A stretch of DNA of 64,000 nucleotides, taken from contig NZ_CP040272.1 of the NCBI RefSeq assembly GCF_013393905.1, forward strand, positions 3,100,001 through 3,164,000. The letters are read 5' to 3'. Made by a program: the position numbers and the translations under genes. Of the stretch, positions 46,166 through 55,732 are shown one piece after another. Each line of letters opens with the position of its first letter. Position 1 is the first letter of the stretch. The notes under the pieces are model-generated. The model did not search any database. It had not been told where the DNA came from and saw nothing but the letters and a program-made list of their open reading frames with translations. Origin of the DNA: Nostoc sp. C052. Its GTDB lineage: Bacteria > Cyanobacteriota > Cyanobacteriia > Cyanobacteriales > Nostocaceae.

Positions 46166-47365
46166 ATGTCACAGTTGAAGCAAGCAGTGCCAGACACCTT
46201 TGTAGCCAAAGGCTTAGAAACTCTCCCCAATATTTTCGAGCGAGTTGAGGCTCTGGCCAAGGACTTTGCCACCCGTGCAGGGGTACATGACAAAGATGGT
46301 TCCTTTCCCTTCGAGAATTTTACTGCTTTGCATGAGGCAGGACTACTTAGCCTGACCATCCCGCGTGAATTTGGTGGTCAGGATTTGGGGCTGCCAGCTA
46401 TCTGCCGAGTGATTGAAGGGATAGCGCGTGGCGATGCTTCCACCGCATTAGTATTGACAATGCACTACCTTCAACATGCTCATGCGTCCCGTAGCCGCCG
46501 CTGGCATCCAGAAGTATATAAGCGGCTGTGTCGTGAATCGATCGAAGGTATTGCCCTCTTGAATGCTGCCCGTGTTGAACCAGAGTTAGGAACACCAGCT
46601 AGAGGCGGATTGCCTGCAACAATTGCCGAACCAACAACAGAAGGCTGGCGTTTAACAGGACATAAGCAGTACACCACGGGCAGTCCCATTCTCAGTTACT
46701 TTGTTGTTTGGGCACGGACAACTGAGGATGAACCACAAGTTGGAAGTTTTCTGGTTCCGCGCGATCTGCCAGGTTTGCAAATTGTCGAAACCTGGGATCA
46801 CTTGGGAATGAGGGCTACAGGTAGTCACGATCTAATTTTAGAAAATGTATTAATTCCCTCAGAGTATGCTCTTAGTATCAGTCCTATATCTGCTGCACCA
46901 TCTTTCGATCCGCTAATTTCTACTTGGGGTAGTTTGACAGTGAGTGCCTTATATCTCGGTGTGGCTACTAGTGCGCGAGACTGGCTCACTAAATATCTTT
47001 GGGAGCGATCGCCTTCTAATCTTAAAGAGCCACTGGCAACTTTGCCCCGCTTCCAAACTGCTGTAGGTGAAATAGAAGCACTCTTGTTTGCTAACAATAG
47101 ATTGATTTATAGCTTGGCTGAAGATATTGATAAGGGCGAGTATGAGCCGAACATAGGATTACAAGCACAAGCTGTTAAATATCTCACCACAACAAACTCA
47201 ATTCGTGCCGTGGAGATTGCTTTAGAACTAACTGGTAATCCTGGTCTGTTAAAGAGGAATCCTTTAGAGCGACACTACCGTGACGTTTTGTGCAGCCGTA
47301 TCCATACACCGCAAAATGATGTTATTTGCCAATCTTTAGGCAAGTCGGTGCTGAAAGTTAAGTGA
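46166..47365 (+). CDS. acyl-CoA dehydrogenase-family flavoprotein (possibly SfnB/DszC-like)
   Basis: The 399-residue protein has the acyl-CoA dehydrogenase fold: LHEAGLLSLTIPREFGGQDL, ARGDASTALVLTMHY, WRLTGHKQYTTGSP, WDHLGMRATGSHDLILENV and a helical C-terminal domain ending near RNPLERHYRDVLCSRIH. Proteins of this kind in sulfur-scavenging loci are flavin-dependent monooxygenases or desulfurisation enzymes and not true beta-oxidation enzymes. Its position near ssuBCD suggests such a role, which is inference. The ATG at 46166 has AAAGGAG 6 bases upstream, so 35 upstream codons in frame are excluded. Confidence 0.82.
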   Translation: MSQLKQAVPDTFVAKGLETLPNIFERVEALAKDFATRAGVHDKDGSFPFENFTALHEAGLLSLTIPREFGGQDLGLPAICRVIEGIARGDASTALVLTMHYLQHAHASRSRRWHPEVYKRLCRESIEGIALLNAARVEPELGTPARGGLPATIAEPTTEGWRLTGHKQYTTGSPILSYFVVWARTTEDEPQVGSFLVPRDLPGLQIVETWDHLGMRATGSHDLILENVLIPSEYALSISPISAAPSFDPLISTWGSLTVSALYLGVATSARDWLTKYLWERSPSNLKEPLATLPRFQTAVGEIEALLFANNRLIYSLAEDIDKGEYEPNIGLQAQAVKYLTTTNSIRAVEIALELTGNPGLLKRNPLERHYRDVLCSRIHTPQNDVICQSLGKSVLKVK

Positions 47366-47463
47366 TGGGGAATTGGGACGCGCAAGGGCAGGGAGCAGGG
47401 GAGAAGAATTTTCCCCTCCGCCCCCCGCACCCTGCCCCTCTGCCTCTTTTCAATGCCCAATAT

Positions 47464-48414
47464 TTAGTATCCAGCTTGCTTATCTACAACATTCCGCAAG
47501 GGCTGACCGGTTTGGTAGCGTTTGAGATTGTCGATAAACAGTTGTGCTATGCGTCCTCTTAGACGTGGCGATAAGGCTGAACAATGGGGTGTAATAAAGG
47601 CATTTGGTAGCGACCATAAGGGACTTTCCGATGGCAGAGGTTCGGTTGCAACTGTGTCTAATCCAGCGCCAGCAATCCATCCTTCACGTAATGCGGTGAT
47701 TAATGCAGCTTCATCTACGATCGCACCACGAGCAATATTAATTAGATAAGCAGACTGACGCATAGAGCGCAATGCAGTTTCATCAATCAAACCTTTAGTT
47801 TCTGGAGTTAATGGTGTAGCAAGAACTACATAGTCTGCTGCCGGGAGGAGCGATCGCCACTCATCAGCACCCACAACCTTATCAAAATTCGCTAGGGGTT
47901 CGGGATGGCGGCGACTACCCCAAACTGTAACTCCAAAGGCTTTAGCACGAGATGCGATCGCTTGACCAATATTCCCAGTGCCGAGAATTAATAAAGTTGC
48001 GTCTGCTAACTCTTCGAGAAATACTCCCCTTACCCAAGTGTGTTCATCTTGCAAAGTTTGCAATTTTCGCAAATTCTTAGCGTGATACAGCATGAATGCC
48101 AATACAAATTCTGCAATTGGAATTGCATGAACCCCTGCGCCATTAGTGAGGATAATATCCTTTTGCAAAAAAGTTGGTGTGAGGATATGATTTACGCCCG
48201 CGCTTGGTGACTGTTGCCAACGTAGCGCGGGTGCTGCTGTCAGTACTTTGTCAAGGGTAGAGGTTTTCAGATAAAATCCGTTGACATAAACTTCGGCATC
48301 ACTGGCATCACCATCAAGATTACCTTCACTATCCACCTCCACAACATCTATATTAGATGGTAGGTGTGGCTCAATATCTGCAATTAGATGATCTGGTAAG
48401 ATTAGTTTCACCAT
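47464..48414 (-). CDS. D-2-hydroxyacid dehydrogenase family protein, copy A
   Basis: The 316-residue protein has the NAD-binding LGTGNIGQAIASRAKAFG, the catalytic Arg in NIARGAIVDE, Glu in TVATEPLP, and His in FITPHCSA. Members reduce 2-keto acids or oxidise D-2-hydroxy acids, or act on phosphoglycerate-type substrates; the substrate here is unknown. It is paralogous to the gene directly upstream on the same strand (48510-49457), with which it shares its N-terminal LDGDASDAEVY and C-terminal QPLRNVV. GGGAG precedes its ATG. Confidence 0.87.
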   Translation of the reverse strand: MVKLILPDHLIADIEPHLPSNIDVVEVDSEGNLDGDASDAEVYVNGFYLKTSTLDKVLTAAPALRWQQSPSAGVNHILTPTFLQKDIILTNGAGVHAIPIAEFVLAFMLYHAKNLRKLQTLQDEHTWVRGVFLEELADATLLILGTGNIGQAIASRAKAFGVTVWGSRRHPEPLANFDKVVGADEWRSLLPAADYVVLATPLTPETKGLIDETALRSMRQSAYLINIARGAIVDEAALITALREGWIAGAGLDTVATEPLPSESPLWSLPNAFITPHCSALSPRLRGRIAQLFIDNLKRYQTGQPLRNVVDKQAGY

Positions 48415-48509
48415 TTGCTACTCCCTAATTCCATTTTGGATTTTTAATTTTGGATTGTGCAACCCAATCGGCAACACCTCTTCATTTTTAATTTTTAATT
48501 TTTAATTGT

Positions 48510-49457
48510 TTAGTATCCTGCTTCTTTGTTTACTACATTTCTTAACGGTTGACCAGCTTGGTAACGCTTGAGATTATCGATAAATAGCGCGATTGAACGC
48601 TGTTTACTTTTTGGGGAATGCCCGGAAGTATGGGGTGTGATAAAGATGTTAGGAAGTGACCACAAAGGACTTTCTGGTGGTAACGGTTCAGAGTTAACTG
48701 TGTCTAATGCTGCACCTGCAATCCAACCTTCGGTAAGCGCTTTGATTAATGCCGATTCATCAACTACGCCACCACGAGCAATATTAATTAGGTAAGCATG
48801 ATTTGGTAGCGATCGCAATACAGATTCATCAATAAATTCTTTGGTTTCGGGAGTTAGGGGTGTTGCAATAACTACATAATCAACCCCTGGTAGGAGCGAT
48901 CGCCATTCATCAGCACCCACTACTTTATCAAAATTGGGTAACGCTTGGGGATGGCGGCGACTGCCAATAATTCTTAAGCCGAAGGGTTTAGCACGGGCGG
49001 CGATTTCTTGACCGATACCACCAGCGCCAATAATTAGCAAGGTTGCATCTGTCAACTCTTCGATAGCAAAGCCTCTTTTCCAGTGACGTTCCGCCTGTAA
49101 AGCATATAACTCTGGCAGGTGTTTGGCATGAGCCAGTATATAAGTAATTACAAATTCTGCGATCGGAATTCCATGCACTCCCGCCCCATTTGTGAGAATA
49201 ATATCTCTCTTCAAATAAGTTGGTGTCAGGATGTGATTCACTCCTGCATTTGGTGCATGATGCCAACGCAATGCAGGTGCTGCTTCTATTATTTTATGCA
49301 GCGTCGGACTTCTGGATAAAAACCAACTGAAATAAACTTCAGCATCGCTAGCATCGCCGTCTAAATTTCCTTCAACATCTACCCTGACAACCTCTGTATC
49401 AGGCGGTAGATGAGGCTCAATGTCAGCAACGAGATCTAGCGGTAAAATCAGCTTCAT
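48510..49457 (-). CDS. D-2-hydroxyacid dehydrogenase family protein, copy B
   Basis: The 315-residue paralogue of copy A has LIIGAGGIGQEIAARAKPFG, NIARGGVVDE, Glu in NSEPLP and His in ITPHTSGHSP. All catalytic residues are retained. The two genes are arranged head to tail with a 95-base gap of AT-rich repeats (ttttaatttttaat), consistent with local duplication and an operon read from B to A. Differences near the substrate loop (HHAPNAGVNH against QQSPSAGVNH) are modest. Confidence 0.87.
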   Translation of the reverse strand: MKLILPLDLVADIEPHLPPDTEVVRVDVEGNLDGDASDAEVYFSWFLSRSPTLHKIIEAAPALRWHHAPNAGVNHILTPTYLKRDIILTNGAGVHGIPIAEFVITYILAHAKHLPELYALQAERHWKRGFAIEELTDATLLIIGAGGIGQEIAARAKPFGLRIIGSRRHPQALPNFDKVVGADEWRSLLPGVDYVVIATPLTPETKEFIDESVLRSLPNHAYLINIARGGVVDESALIKALTEGWIAGAALDTVNSEPLPPESPLWSLPNIFITPHTSGHSPKSKQRSIALFIDNLKRYQAGQPLRNVVNKEAGY

Positions 49458-49579
49458 TGTAGATTACCTCTTATTTTTTTACAGAGCTATCTTTAGAAAT
49501 TGTCTCTATTTGATTAAAAAAAATGCCTTTTTTTCTTAGTCTAAATTAATTAGAATACTTAGCAAGAATCAAGATATTT

Positions 49580-50083
49580 TTATTTAATCTGTAAACGCAT
49601 AAACTCCAGATCAAAATATTGATGATTAGATTTATATGCCATTTCTTCTACTCCATATATTTGAAAACCTAATGATAAATAAAGTTGTTTTGCTAAGAAA
49701 TTATTTTTAACAATATCAAGCAACAATATTTCTACTTCATTAATAGCTTTTGCTTTTTCAATTAATTCATTTAGTAATAATTTACCTATGCCTTTTCCTC
49801 GATATTCTTGTTTAACATACATACCACTAATATATGCCTTATGCCTGAGTTTTATTCTTGATTCTTGGTGAAATGCGACTATTCCAATTAACTTTTTATC
49901 CTCAAAACAGCCCAAAATAAAGTTATTGTTATTTACTGGTATTCTCTCTCTAAATTGTTCTATCGTCTTAATTGTTTCTTCATGATACGACGTACCAAAT
50001 GAATCTGGATTTTTATATAAAGCTTCTAATCTGATCTGTCTATAATCTTCTGCATCATACTTTGTTAAATTTCTGATTATCAT
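49580..50083 (-). CDS. GNAT-family N-acetyltransferase
   Basis: The 167-residue protein has the GNAT core: IIRNLTKYDAEDYRQIRLEAL at the N terminus, LIGIVAFHQE, ISGMYVKQEYRGKGIGKLLL (acetyl-CoA loop Q/R-x-x-G-x-G) and LAKQLYLSLGFQIYGVEE. It should acetylate a small molecule or protein amine with acetyl-CoA. Its base composition is more AT-rich than its neighbours, which may point to transfer. The gene stands between the dehydrogenases and ssuB on the same strand but with gaps of over 100 bases. Confidence 0.85.
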   Translation of the reverse strand: MIIRNLTKYDAEDYRQIRLEALYKNPDSFGTSYHEETIKTIEQFRERIPVNNNNFILGCFEDKKLIGIVAFHQESRIKLRHKAYISGMYVKQEYRGKGIGKLLLNELIEKAKAINEVEILLLDIVKNNFLAKQLYLSLGFQIYGVEEMAYKSNHQYFDLEFMRLQIK

Positions 50084-50349
50084 TAGATTAAATATAAATA
50101 ATAGATATTGATGTTTATTTTCAATAAAGCTATATAAGTTAATAATTACTATCTTTTGCTTTGTCTAGTTTGTGAGTATGAAAAAATTACCCAGAACAGT
50201 ATAGAGGAGAGTTGAGAGTTGTTTTAAGTATTCATAAATAATTTTCGATTCCTATAGCTGCTTTTCAAGAGGAAGTTTTAATCTCGAAGTAGCCTATTTT
50301 ACCGCAGCTACCTCAAGCATTACATCAATCAACTTATGAAAGCTAAATC

Positions 50350-51120
50350 TCAACTACTCAACTGCAATAATTTATCATTTGGTTGAGAATTTTCATTACT
50401 CATAACTCGCTCTAAAACGGCTTCTCTGATATTGATAAACACTTCGCTACTTCGATCTCGCGGGCGTGAAAGTCTCACAGGTAAATCTACAGAAATCTGT
50501 CCTTCATCAATCACTATCACTCGGTCTGCCAACGCCACAGCCTCTTCCACATCATGAGTAACCAAAAAGGCAGTAAATCTCCGCTCTTGCCACAAATTTT
50601 CAATTAAACCCTGCATCTCTAAGCGAGTTAGAGCATCCAATGCTCCCAAAGGTTCATCTAGCAACAACAAACGGGGTTGACTAACTAATGCTCTTGCCAA
50701 TGATACCCGTTGCCGTTGTCCACCAGATAAAACATAAGGCCACTCATCAGCCCGATCTTTGAGTCCGACTTTATCAAGTGCCCACAAAGCTTTTTCACGC
50801 CAATCACCTTGCAAGCCTAACCCTACGTTTTGGATAACGCGCTTCCACGGTAACAAACGGGGGTCTTGAAACATCACTCTTACAGAACCGCTGAGTCTAC
50901 GCAGTGGTTCTCCATCTAGTAGTATTCCGCCGGAAGTTGCTTTATCTAATCCTGACACAAGACGCAATAAGGTGCTCTTACCACAACCACTTCGTCCGAC
51001 AATAGCGACAAACTCACCTGCTTCAACTTCTAAATTCAACGAGTTTAAAACAGTTTTCTTGCCAAAAGCTTTCGTCAAATCCAAAATACTTAGTTGTGTA
51101 CCCTGTACATTTGAACTCAC
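50350..51120 (-). CDS. ssuB: aliphatic sulfonate ABC transporter ATPase
   Basis: The 256-residue ATPase has Walker A GRSGCGKSTLL, Q-loop MFQDPRLLPW, signature LSGGQRQRVSLARAL, Walker B LLLLDEPLGALD and H-loop VTHDVEEAV. PRLLPWKRVIQNVGLGL is typical of SsuB. I chose GTG at 51120, because AAGGAGG lies 8 bases upstream; the TTG at 51126 is too close to it. It powers sulfonate import through the SsuC permease encoded immediately upstream (gap 47 bases). Such operons are normally induced by sulfate limitation. Confidence 0.9.
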   Translation of the reverse strand: MSSNVQGTQLSILDLTKAFGKKTVLNSLNLEVEAGEFVAIVGRSGCGKSTLLRLVSGLDKATSGGILLDGEPLRRLSGSVRVMFQDPRLLPWKRVIQNVGLGLQGDWREKALWALDKVGLKDRADEWPYVLSGGQRQRVSLARALVSQPRLLLLDEPLGALDALTRLEMQGLIENLWQERRFTAFLVTHDVEEAVALADRVIVIDEGQISVDLPVRLSRPRDRSSEVFINIREAVLERVMSNENSQPNDKLLQLSS

Positions 51121-51167
51121 TTGCAAAACCTCCTTGTTTACAACAATTGGAATTTAATTAATTACAT

Positions 51168-52001
51168 TTATGACTTTTGATAGTTGGGGTTCCAAGCCAA
51201 GAATTTTGTTTCTAATCCTCTGGCAACGGCATCTGCTAATTTACCTAGCAGTGCATAGATTACAATACTCAAAACCACAACATCGGTTTGCATAAACTCA
51301 CGGGCATTCATTGCCATATAACCAAGACCGGAATCTGCCGCGATCGTTTCTGCCACAATTAGTGTCAGCCACATAATCCCCAAGGAAAAACGGACACCAA
51401 CAAGAATTGAAGACAACGCTCCTGGAAAAATGATTTGCCACAGAAGTTGTGGTGTTTTCAATCCATAGACTTTTCCCATTTCAATCAGTCCAGGGTCAAC
51501 ACTACGGATGCCATGAAATGTATTGAGATATAACGGGAAAAATACCCCCATAGATACTAGAAATAATCTAGCTTGATCTCCAATACCAAACCAGAGAATC
51601 ACTAGGGGAATTAATGCCAAGTTGGGGATGGTACGGAGCATTTGCAAGGAACTATCCAATAACTTTTCTGCTACGCGGGAAAAGCCATTGAGTAATCCCA
51701 AACCAAAGCCAATACTGCCACCAACTATAAAACCAGATATCGCCCGCCCAGCACTAATTCCTATATGTTGGAACAGTTCTCCAGTTGAGCCTAGTTTAAT
51801 TGCTGTAGCGATTACACCACTTGGTGCTGGTAAAATTCTGGTTGAAAGTAGACCAGTTCTGGAAGCAACTTCCCAAAGAACTAATACGGTAATAGGCACA
51901 ATCCAAGGAACTATCTGCTGGAATTGTTGATTTTCCCACAATTCGTTCAGGAATATTGGATTGCTGTTATTGCTTTTGGTGCGTTTAAGGGTAATAGTCA
52001 T
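51168..52001 (-). CDS. ssuC: aliphatic sulfonate ABC transporter permease
   Basis: The 277-residue permease has about six membrane helices, with the SsuC/TauC patterns LLSTRILPAPSGVIATAIKL, LRTIPNLALIPLVILWFGIG, the EAA loop MGKVYGLKTPQLLWQIIFPG and WLTLIVAETIAADSGLGYMA. ATG at 52001 is preferred to an upstream start at 52034, whose extra residues look like translated repeat. Its downstream gene on the same strand is ssuB. The upstream gap holds a repeated 'ttttagatttt' stretch. Confidence 0.9.
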   Translation of the reverse strand: MTITLKRTKSNNSNPIFLNELWENQQFQQIVPWIVPITVLVLWEVASRTGLLSTRILPAPSGVIATAIKLGSTGELFQHIGISAGRAISGFIVGGSIGFGLGLLNGFSRVAEKLLDSSLQMLRTIPNLALIPLVILWFGIGDQARLFLVSMGVFFPLYLNTFHGIRSVDPGLIEMGKVYGLKTPQLLWQIIFPGALSSILVGVRFSLGIMWLTLIVAETIAADSGLGYMAMNAREFMQTDVVVLSIVIYALLGKLADAVARGLETKFLAWNPNYQKS

Positions 52002-52131
52002 GGAATTTGGGATTTTAGATTTTAGATTGTCCACAAGGATGAATCTAGAAGTAGCAAATTTCGGATTTTAGACTTTAAATTTGGCGTTTTTACTTAATCC
52101 AAAGTTCCAAATCCAAAATCTAAAATTGGCA

Positions 52132-53280
52132 TCATGAAGCACTCGTTAGTTGTTTCGTAAATTTTTCATTGCCGATAATTTCGCCAACAGAACTCAAAAC
52201 TGGTGGTGTTAAAGGTGCAGGTTCGTTCTGCAAAGGTAGACGTGGAAATAATAATTCAGCGGTGCGATACGCTTCTTCTAAATGGGGATATCCAGAGAAA
52301 ACGAAAGTTTCTATCCCCAAATTGCGATATTCCAGCATCCTCGCGGCAACGGTGTCGGGATCTCCAACGAGTGCCGTACCAGCACCACCCCGCACCAATC
52401 CAATTCCTGTCCACAGGTTGGGGCTAATCTCTAAGGTTTTTCGACTACCGCTATGTAGTTGACTCATGCGCCGCTGTCCTTCAGAATCAGAATTAGCCAA
52501 GTCTTTTTGAGCTTTGGCGATCGCATCCTCATCGACATACTTAATTAGCTCATTGGCCGCATCCCAAGCAGCTGACTCGGTTTCTCGCACAATTACATGC
52601 AGGCGAATCCCAAAACGGACTGTTCTACCTTGTTGGGCCGCTAATTTTCGGACTTCGGCAATCTTTTGAGCCACTTGCTGCGGAGGTTCGCCCCAAGTCA
52701 GGTAAACATCAATATGTTTAGCAGCAACCCGCTTGGCAGCAGCAGATGAGCCACCAAACCACAAAGGTGGATAGGGTTTTTGCACTGGTGGGAATAAGAG
52801 TTTACCGCCTTTGATATCCAGGTATTTTCCCTGAAAATCGACTGTTTCCCCGCTGACGATACCCCGCCAAACTGTCAGAAATTCGTCGGTTAAATCATAG
52901 CGATCGTCATGACTAAGATGCAGTCCATCCCCAGCCAGTTGTACAGGATCTCCACCTGTCACCACATTAATCAACAATCTTCCTTTAGAAATCCGGTCAA
53001 ATGTTGCTGCCATTCTTGCAGCCGCACCAGGGGAAGTAATTCCTGGACGAATTGCCACCAGAAATTTCATCTGCTTGGTGACAGATATAAAAGCAGCGGC
53101 AGTTATCCAAGCATCTTCACAAGAACTTCCTGTGGGTAACAATGCGCCTGTGTAGCCTAAACTATCTACAGCTTGGGCAATTTGCTGCAAATAGTCAGGT
53201 GTCGCAACACGAGAGCCTATATCTGTGCCTAAATAGCGTCCGTCATGAGATCCAGTAGGAATAAACCAAAGAATTTGCAT
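52132..53280 (-). CDS. ssuD: FMNH2-dependent alkanesulfonate monooxygenase
   Basis: The 382-residue luciferase-like enzyme has QILWFIPTGSHDGRYLGT, LLPTGSSCEDAW, VAIRPGITSPGAAARMAATF, INVVTGGDPVQLAGDG, and the mobile loop Arg region SGSRKTLEISPNLWTGIGLVRGG, all diagnostic of SsuD. With FMNH2 and O2 it splits alkanesulfonates to sulfite and aldehyde. No ssuE flavin reductase is adjacent; another reductase must supply FMNH2. It heads the D-C-B gene order on the minus strand. No substrate-binding protein is in this cluster, but one is encoded at 63447. Confidence 0.93.
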   Translation of the reverse strand: MQILWFIPTGSHDGRYLGTDIGSRVATPDYLQQIAQAVDSLGYTGALLPTGSSCEDAWITAAAFISVTKQMKFLVAIRPGITSPGAAARMAATFDRISKGRLLINVVTGGDPVQLAGDGLHLSHDDRYDLTDEFLTVWRGIVSGETVDFQGKYLDIKGGKLLFPPVQKPYPPLWFGGSSAAAKRVAAKHIDVYLTWGEPPQQVAQKIAEVRKLAAQQGRTVRFGIRLHVIVRETESAAWDAANELIKYVDEDAIAKAQKDLANSDSEGQRRMSQLHSGSRKTLEISPNLWTGIGLVRGGAGTALVGDPDTVAARMLEYRNLGIETFVFSGYPHLEEAYRTAELLFPRLPLQNEPAPLTPPVLSSVGEIIGNEKFTKQLTSAS

Positions 53281-53500
53281 CTGTGTCAGGCAGGGTAAGG
53301 ATAAAAGTCTACGGTAGCTCGACCGAATTACCGTAGTTTATAGTCAGTATTCTACAGGAAATTATTTAAAACGCCAGTATAGATTAACGATTCATAAAGA
53401 ATAACTGCCCACAAAATTGACTTTTTCACGGGCAGTTCTGATAATCATGACACTTTTGTTGCAACAATGGCTGTCGTGAAGAATACAAGTTTTGTGTTAA

Positions 53501-53608
53501 TTACTCACATTTTGCGACTTTGAAGTGTTCACATTCGGTTTGATCGATAGAAGCCTTGCTCCTTGTGGTTTCTTTGTCTGTGCCTGAATAAAGGTTATGA
53601 TCGCTCAT
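53501..53608 (-). CDS. possible 35-residue small protein
   Basis: The minus strand encodes MSDHNLYSGTDKETTRSKAS followed by IDQTECEHFKVAKCE, a hydrophilic sequence with two Cys. The ribosome-binding site is weak and I know no family. The gap 53281-53709 otherwise shows only AT-rich sequence and a HIP1-like site near 53690, so this stays tentative. Confidence 0.25.
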   Translation of the reverse strand: MSDHNLYSGTDKETTRSKASIDQTECEHFKVAKCE

Positions 53609-53709
53609 GGCTAAAACTATCTAATACAATAGACATTTGCTGAAAAAGAATGTAGAGACAGGAACTTGAACTGGGTTTCTCTGCAAGACGCGATCGCTTT
53701 TCTACAAGG

Positions 53710-54474
53710 ATGAAATTTGAGAAAGATTGGGTTGAGTTACAAAAAAGTAGGAGTAAAGTTCTAGTGTGGAACTTGAAAGCTGGTATCTTGCTACTCACAC
53801 TGAGTTGCATAATTGCAACTGGTATAGCAGTATATCTTCTTGGCGGTATTGAACCAGCCCAAATCCAAGCATTGCTAAAATCTTCTGGTATTTGGGCACC
53901 TGTAATTTATATTGCCCTGTACGTTGTCGCAACAATGTTAGTTTTGCCCTCAACGGTACTCAATTTGACTGGAGGTGCAATTTTTGGCCCTTGGCTGGGT
54001 ACTGTCTGGACTAGTGTTGGAGCAGTGATTGCGGCAATAATTGCCTTTATTTTTACTCGGACTATTGGACGCCAAACAGTGGCAAAACGACTAGCAGGAC
54101 GCTGGCAAGCTATGGATGCTGAGGTGCGTCGGGGAGGGCTTTTTTATATGTTTGCCATCCGACTAGTACCGATCATGCCCTACGGCTTGGTCAACTTTGT
54201 TGCGGGACTGACTTCGATCAGCTTTAAAGATTATGTTTTAGGTACAACACTAGGAACAGTACCAAGTGTTTTGCCTTTTGTATTATTAGGTAGTTCTGGT
54301 TTAAAAGCAGTCAATACAGGCGATTTTTTACCGCTAGTACTTGCCTTAGGCTTAACGGGGACGCTGGTAGCAGGATCTACTTGGTATCGCCATCGTCGGA
54401 CTTTTCCTCAAAAAGCTGTAGAAAGGCTTAAAAAATCAGACTCTTCAGATGATATTAACTCAAAGAATAAATAA
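53710..54474 (+). CDS. VTT-domain (TVP38/TMEM64, DedA-like) membrane protein
   Basis: The 254-residue protein has an N-terminal helix (about 21-45), then the VTT core: YVVATMLVLPSTVLNLTGGAIFG, FTRTIGRQTVAKRLAGRW, FYMFAIRLVPIMPYGLVNFVAGLT, and TTLGTVPSVLPFVLLGSSGL, followed by a final helix and a charged tail. The family includes lipid scramblases and undecaprenyl-phosphate flippases. It precedes a membrane glycosyltransferase by 107 bases, which fits a role in lipid-linked sugar transfer. Confidence 0.87.
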   Translation: MKFEKDWVELQKSRSKVLVWNLKAGILLLTLSCIIATGIAVYLLGGIEPAQIQALLKSSGIWAPVIYIALYVVATMLVLPSTVLNLTGGAIFGPWLGTVWTSVGAVIAAIIAFIFTRTIGRQTVAKRLAGRWQAMDAEVRRGGLFYMFAIRLVPIMPYGLVNFVAGLTSISFKDYVLGTTLGTVPSVLPFVLLGSSGLKAVNTGDFLPLVLALGLTGTLVAGSTWYRHRRTFPQKAVERLKKSDSSDDINSKNK

Positions 54475-54581
54475 ACTATAACAATCTAACTTGAGTTTTA
54501 CTAAGTATACTGAGAACCAAACCCTTGCGATCGCAAGCAGTCTGTCAGCTTGGCTGTTCAAAAATTAAACAAAATTTTTAG

Positions 54582-55598
54582 ATGCTACCAAAGTATTCAT
54601 TCATTGTTCCAATTTATAACGAAGAAGAAATTATTCCTGAACTGTACCGCAGACTGAGTGCAGTCATGAATCGGATGGATGGTCTTGTCGAATTAATTTT
54701 GATCGATGATGGTAGCCGCGATCGCTCCTTACAATTATTACGAGACCTCCATCAAAAAGACCCGCGAATTTGCTACTTGAGCTTTGCTCGTAACTTCGGT
54801 CATCAAATTGCAGTTACAGCTGGTCTTAATTTTGTTCGGGGTCAAGTTATCGTCATCCTGGATGCTGACCTACAAGATCCACCAGAACTAATCCCCGACA
54901 TGGTTGAAAAATGGCGACAGGGCTATCAGGTCGTCTACGCTCAACGCACTCAACGCCTTCAGGAAGGATGGTTTAAGCGTTTGACCGCCTATTCCTTTTA
55001 TCGCCTCCTTAAGAATTTGGCAGATGTAGAGATTCCTACTGATACAGGTGATTTTTGTTTAATGGATCGGCAGATCGTAAATATTCTTAATTCTATGCCA
55101 GAACGTACCCGTTATATTCGTGGTCTACGTTCTTGGGTTGGCTTTCAGCAAACAGCAATTAGGTTCGAGCGCGATCCTCGCTTTGCTGGGGAAGTTAAAT
55201 ATACTTTTAGCAAATCCTTGGCCCTTGCTATTAATGGTCTAGTGTCTTTTTCAATAGTGCCACTGCGATTATCAACCTACTTAGGGTTAGTAGCGGCGGC
55301 GGCGGCCATCTTAATGGCCCTATTGGTCTTGTATTGGCGTCTTTTTGTGCCTCATTCACCTTTAACCGGGTTTACGATTATTTTGATGGCAATTTTCTTT
55401 CTCGGATCTGTCCAGTTGGTTAGTGTTGGCATCTTGGGTGAATATATAGGGCGCATCTACGAAGAAGTTAAAGCCAGACCCCTCTATACTTTGGCAGAGG
55501 TAGCTGGTTTTGATCGCAAATCTTCCAACTCAACAAGCAATCCTGACAAACTAGATAATTTAGAAGATCCTACTATGCAAAATCTAGACAAGTATTGA
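54582..55598 (+). CDS. family 2 glycosyltransferase (GtrB/DPM1-like)
   Basis: The 338-residue protein starts with a GT2 domain: FIVPIYNEEEIIPELYRRL, LIDDGSRDRS, and the metal-binding DADLQDPPE, then DTGDFCLMDRQ. Two C-terminal membrane helices follow (about 225-250 and 262-288), ending in SVGILGEYIGRIYEEVKARP, typical of bactoprenol glucosyltransferases. It should transfer a sugar from a nucleotide donor onto polyprenyl phosphate at the inner membrane face. The VTT protein upstream could move the product. A terminator-like hairpin lies downstream at 55703. Confidence 0.9.
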   Translation: MLPKYSFIVPIYNEEEIIPELYRRLSAVMNRMDGLVELILIDDGSRDRSLQLLRDLHQKDPRICYLSFARNFGHQIAVTAGLNFVRGQVIVILDADLQDPPELIPDMVEKWRQGYQVVYAQRTQRLQEGWFKRLTAYSFYRLLKNLADVEIPTDTGDFCLMDRQIVNILNSMPERTRYIRGLRSWVGFQQTAIRFERDPRFAGEVKYTFSKSLALAINGLVSFSIVPLRLSTYLGLVAAAAAILMALLVLYWRLFVPHSPLTGFTIILMAIFFLGSVQLVSVGILGEYIGRIYEEVKARPLYTLAEVAGFDRKSSNSTSNPDKLDNLEDPTMQNLDKY

Positions 55599-55702
55599 CC
55601 AAAGAAAGGCAATCCCGATGAAAGGAGTTTCAAAAAGCTTGGATGAAAGAATGACTGAGGATTGGGAAATCTTACCCATACTCCGTTCTCAACGCCCTAA
55701 AA

Positions 55703-55732
55703 TTCCATCCTGCAAGGGGGTGGAGTTTTTTT
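55703..55732 (+). terminator. rho-independent terminator after the glycosyltransferase
   Basis: tccatcc (55703-55709) pairs with gggtgga (55718-55724, one G-T pair), followed by gttttttta. It lies about 105 bases after the glycosyltransferase stop. Confidence 0.65.
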
